From assembly GCA_964575605.1 (NCBI GenBank), contig CAZNRN010000059.1, positions 1 to 7,019 on the forward strand: 7,019 nt of DNA, written 5' to 3'. This document shows, in pieces, positions 6,437-7,019 of the stretch. Under the pieces are notes generated by a model. The model worked only from the letters and a program-made list of their open reading frames with translations. It did no database searches and had not been told where the DNA came from. This stretch comes from JAPWJZ01 sp964575605 (GTDB taxonomy: Bacteria > Pseudomonadota > Alphaproteobacteria > Micavibrionales > UBA2020). How positions within the stretch are numbered: the stretch's first letter is position 1; every line of letters begins with the position of its first letter. The translations under genes and the position numbers were made by a program.

Positions 6437-7019
6437 ATGGTCAAGCTCGCAAGCAACAACACGGGTAACGTCGGCAAAATCACGCAGGTGCTGGGCGCCG
6501 TCGTGGACGTCGAATTCGACGGCAAACTGCCCCCCATCCTGGGCGCGCTGACCTGCGACAACGACGGCAAGAAGCTGGTGCTTGAAGTAGCCCAGCACCT
6601 TGGCGAAAACACCGTGCGCACCATCGCGATGGACGCGACCGAAGGCCTTGTCCGCGGCCAGGCCGTGACCGACACCGGCGCGCCGATCACCGTCCCCGTC
6701 GGCCCCGAAATCCTCGGCCGCATCATCAACGTCGTGGGCGAGCCGATCGACGAGCGCGGCCCCGTCAACGCCAAAACCCATTTCCCCATCCACCGCAAGG
6801 CCCCCGAATTCATCGACCAGTCGACGGAAACCCAAATTCTCGTCACAGGCATCAAGGTCATCGACCTGCTCTGCCCCTACGCAAAAGGCGGTAAAATCGG
6901 CCTCTTCGGCGGCGCCGGCGTGGGCAAGACCGTCATCATCATGGAACTCATCAACAACGTCGCCATTAACCACGGCGGCGTCTCGGTCTTCGCAGGCGTG
7001 GGCGAGCGTACCCGCGAAG
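6437..7019 (+). CDS. atpD: ATP synthase F1 subunit beta (3' end outside the window)
   Basis: Beta carries the catalytic sites for ATP synthesis and hydrolysis. The first 194 codons are present, roughly two fifths of a usual beta subunit; the right edge cuts the gene. Visible parts are the N-terminal barrel (KITQVLGAVVDVEF, residues 14-27) and the catalytic P-loop GGAGVGKT (158-165). The catalytic GER loop is seen in GVGERTRE (187-194), with the conserved Glu at 190 and Arg at 191. Residue 146 is Cys in DLLCPYAKGG, where Ala or Thr is common. The ATG is set by AAGGAG at 6422-6427, 9 bases upstream and 24 bases after the atpG stop. A gene for epsilon (atpC) would be expected next. Confidence 0.98.
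   Translation, partial: MVKLASNNTGNVGKITQVLGAVVDVEFDGKLPPILGALTCDNDGKKLVLEVAQHLGENTVRTIAMDATEGLVRGQAVTDTGAPITVPVGPEILGRIINVVGEPIDERGPVNAKTHFPIHRKAPEFIDQSTETQILVTGIKVIDLLCPYAKGGKIGLFGGAGVGKTVIIMELINNVAINHGGVSVFAGVGERTRE

Noticed and set aside
5897..6973. Long open frame antisense to atpG and atpD (358 codons)
   Set aside because: It spans two certain genes and their gap on the other strand. The peptide is rich in repeated Val/Asp/Gly/His patterns typical of reverse reading of GC-biased codons.

Overview
The window most likely comes from an alphaproteobacterium with a fairly GC-rich genome. The F1 genes run atpH-atpA-atpG-atpD with no F0 genes directly upstream, the usual alphaproteobacterial arrangement where F0 genes lie elsewhere. 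A Sco-type copper chaperone for an aerobic oxidase is also present, and codon choice is biased to G/C in third positions. Genus cannot be named from the sequence; this is inference from gene order and protein character.

Left part (1-1249): the last 26 codons of an unidentified plus-strand gene end immediately beside the stop of a minus-strand gene, with no base between them. Two minus-strand genes follow (82-537 and 665-1096). They encode small proteins I do not recognise, but they are clearly related to each other through shared FFxSGS, CPLSxR and LVxIFQxxGI blocks. They look like a tandem duplication of an undescribed family.

Middle part (1097-3057): a divergent, AT-rich promoter region separates this pair from a plus-strand ankyrin-repeat protein with a TTG start (1250-2029). 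A Sco1/SenC family protein follows (2154-3053), with a membrane anchor, an unusually long Ala/Pro-rich linker and an intact copper site (CPDIC plus His).

Intergenic region (3054-3360): two GC-rich hairpin elements lie in inverted orientation, each a perfect stem with a 5-base loop and a shared GTGAGGGGT flank. A decayed third copy lies before the Sco gene. The rest is the leader of the ATP synthase operon, with only weak promoter candidates.

Right part (3361-7019): atpH (delta, TTG start), atpA (alpha), atpG (gamma) and the first 194 codons of atpD (beta), tightly spaced and each with its own ribosome binding site. Together they encode most of the F1 catalytic head, rotor shaft and stator link of ATP synthase; the rest of atpD, and probably atpC, lie beyond the right edge. 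The Sco protein would support assembly of the oxidase whose proton pumping drives this enzyme, though nothing shows co-transcription. I found no RNA gene, CRISPR array, insertion sequence or phage gene.
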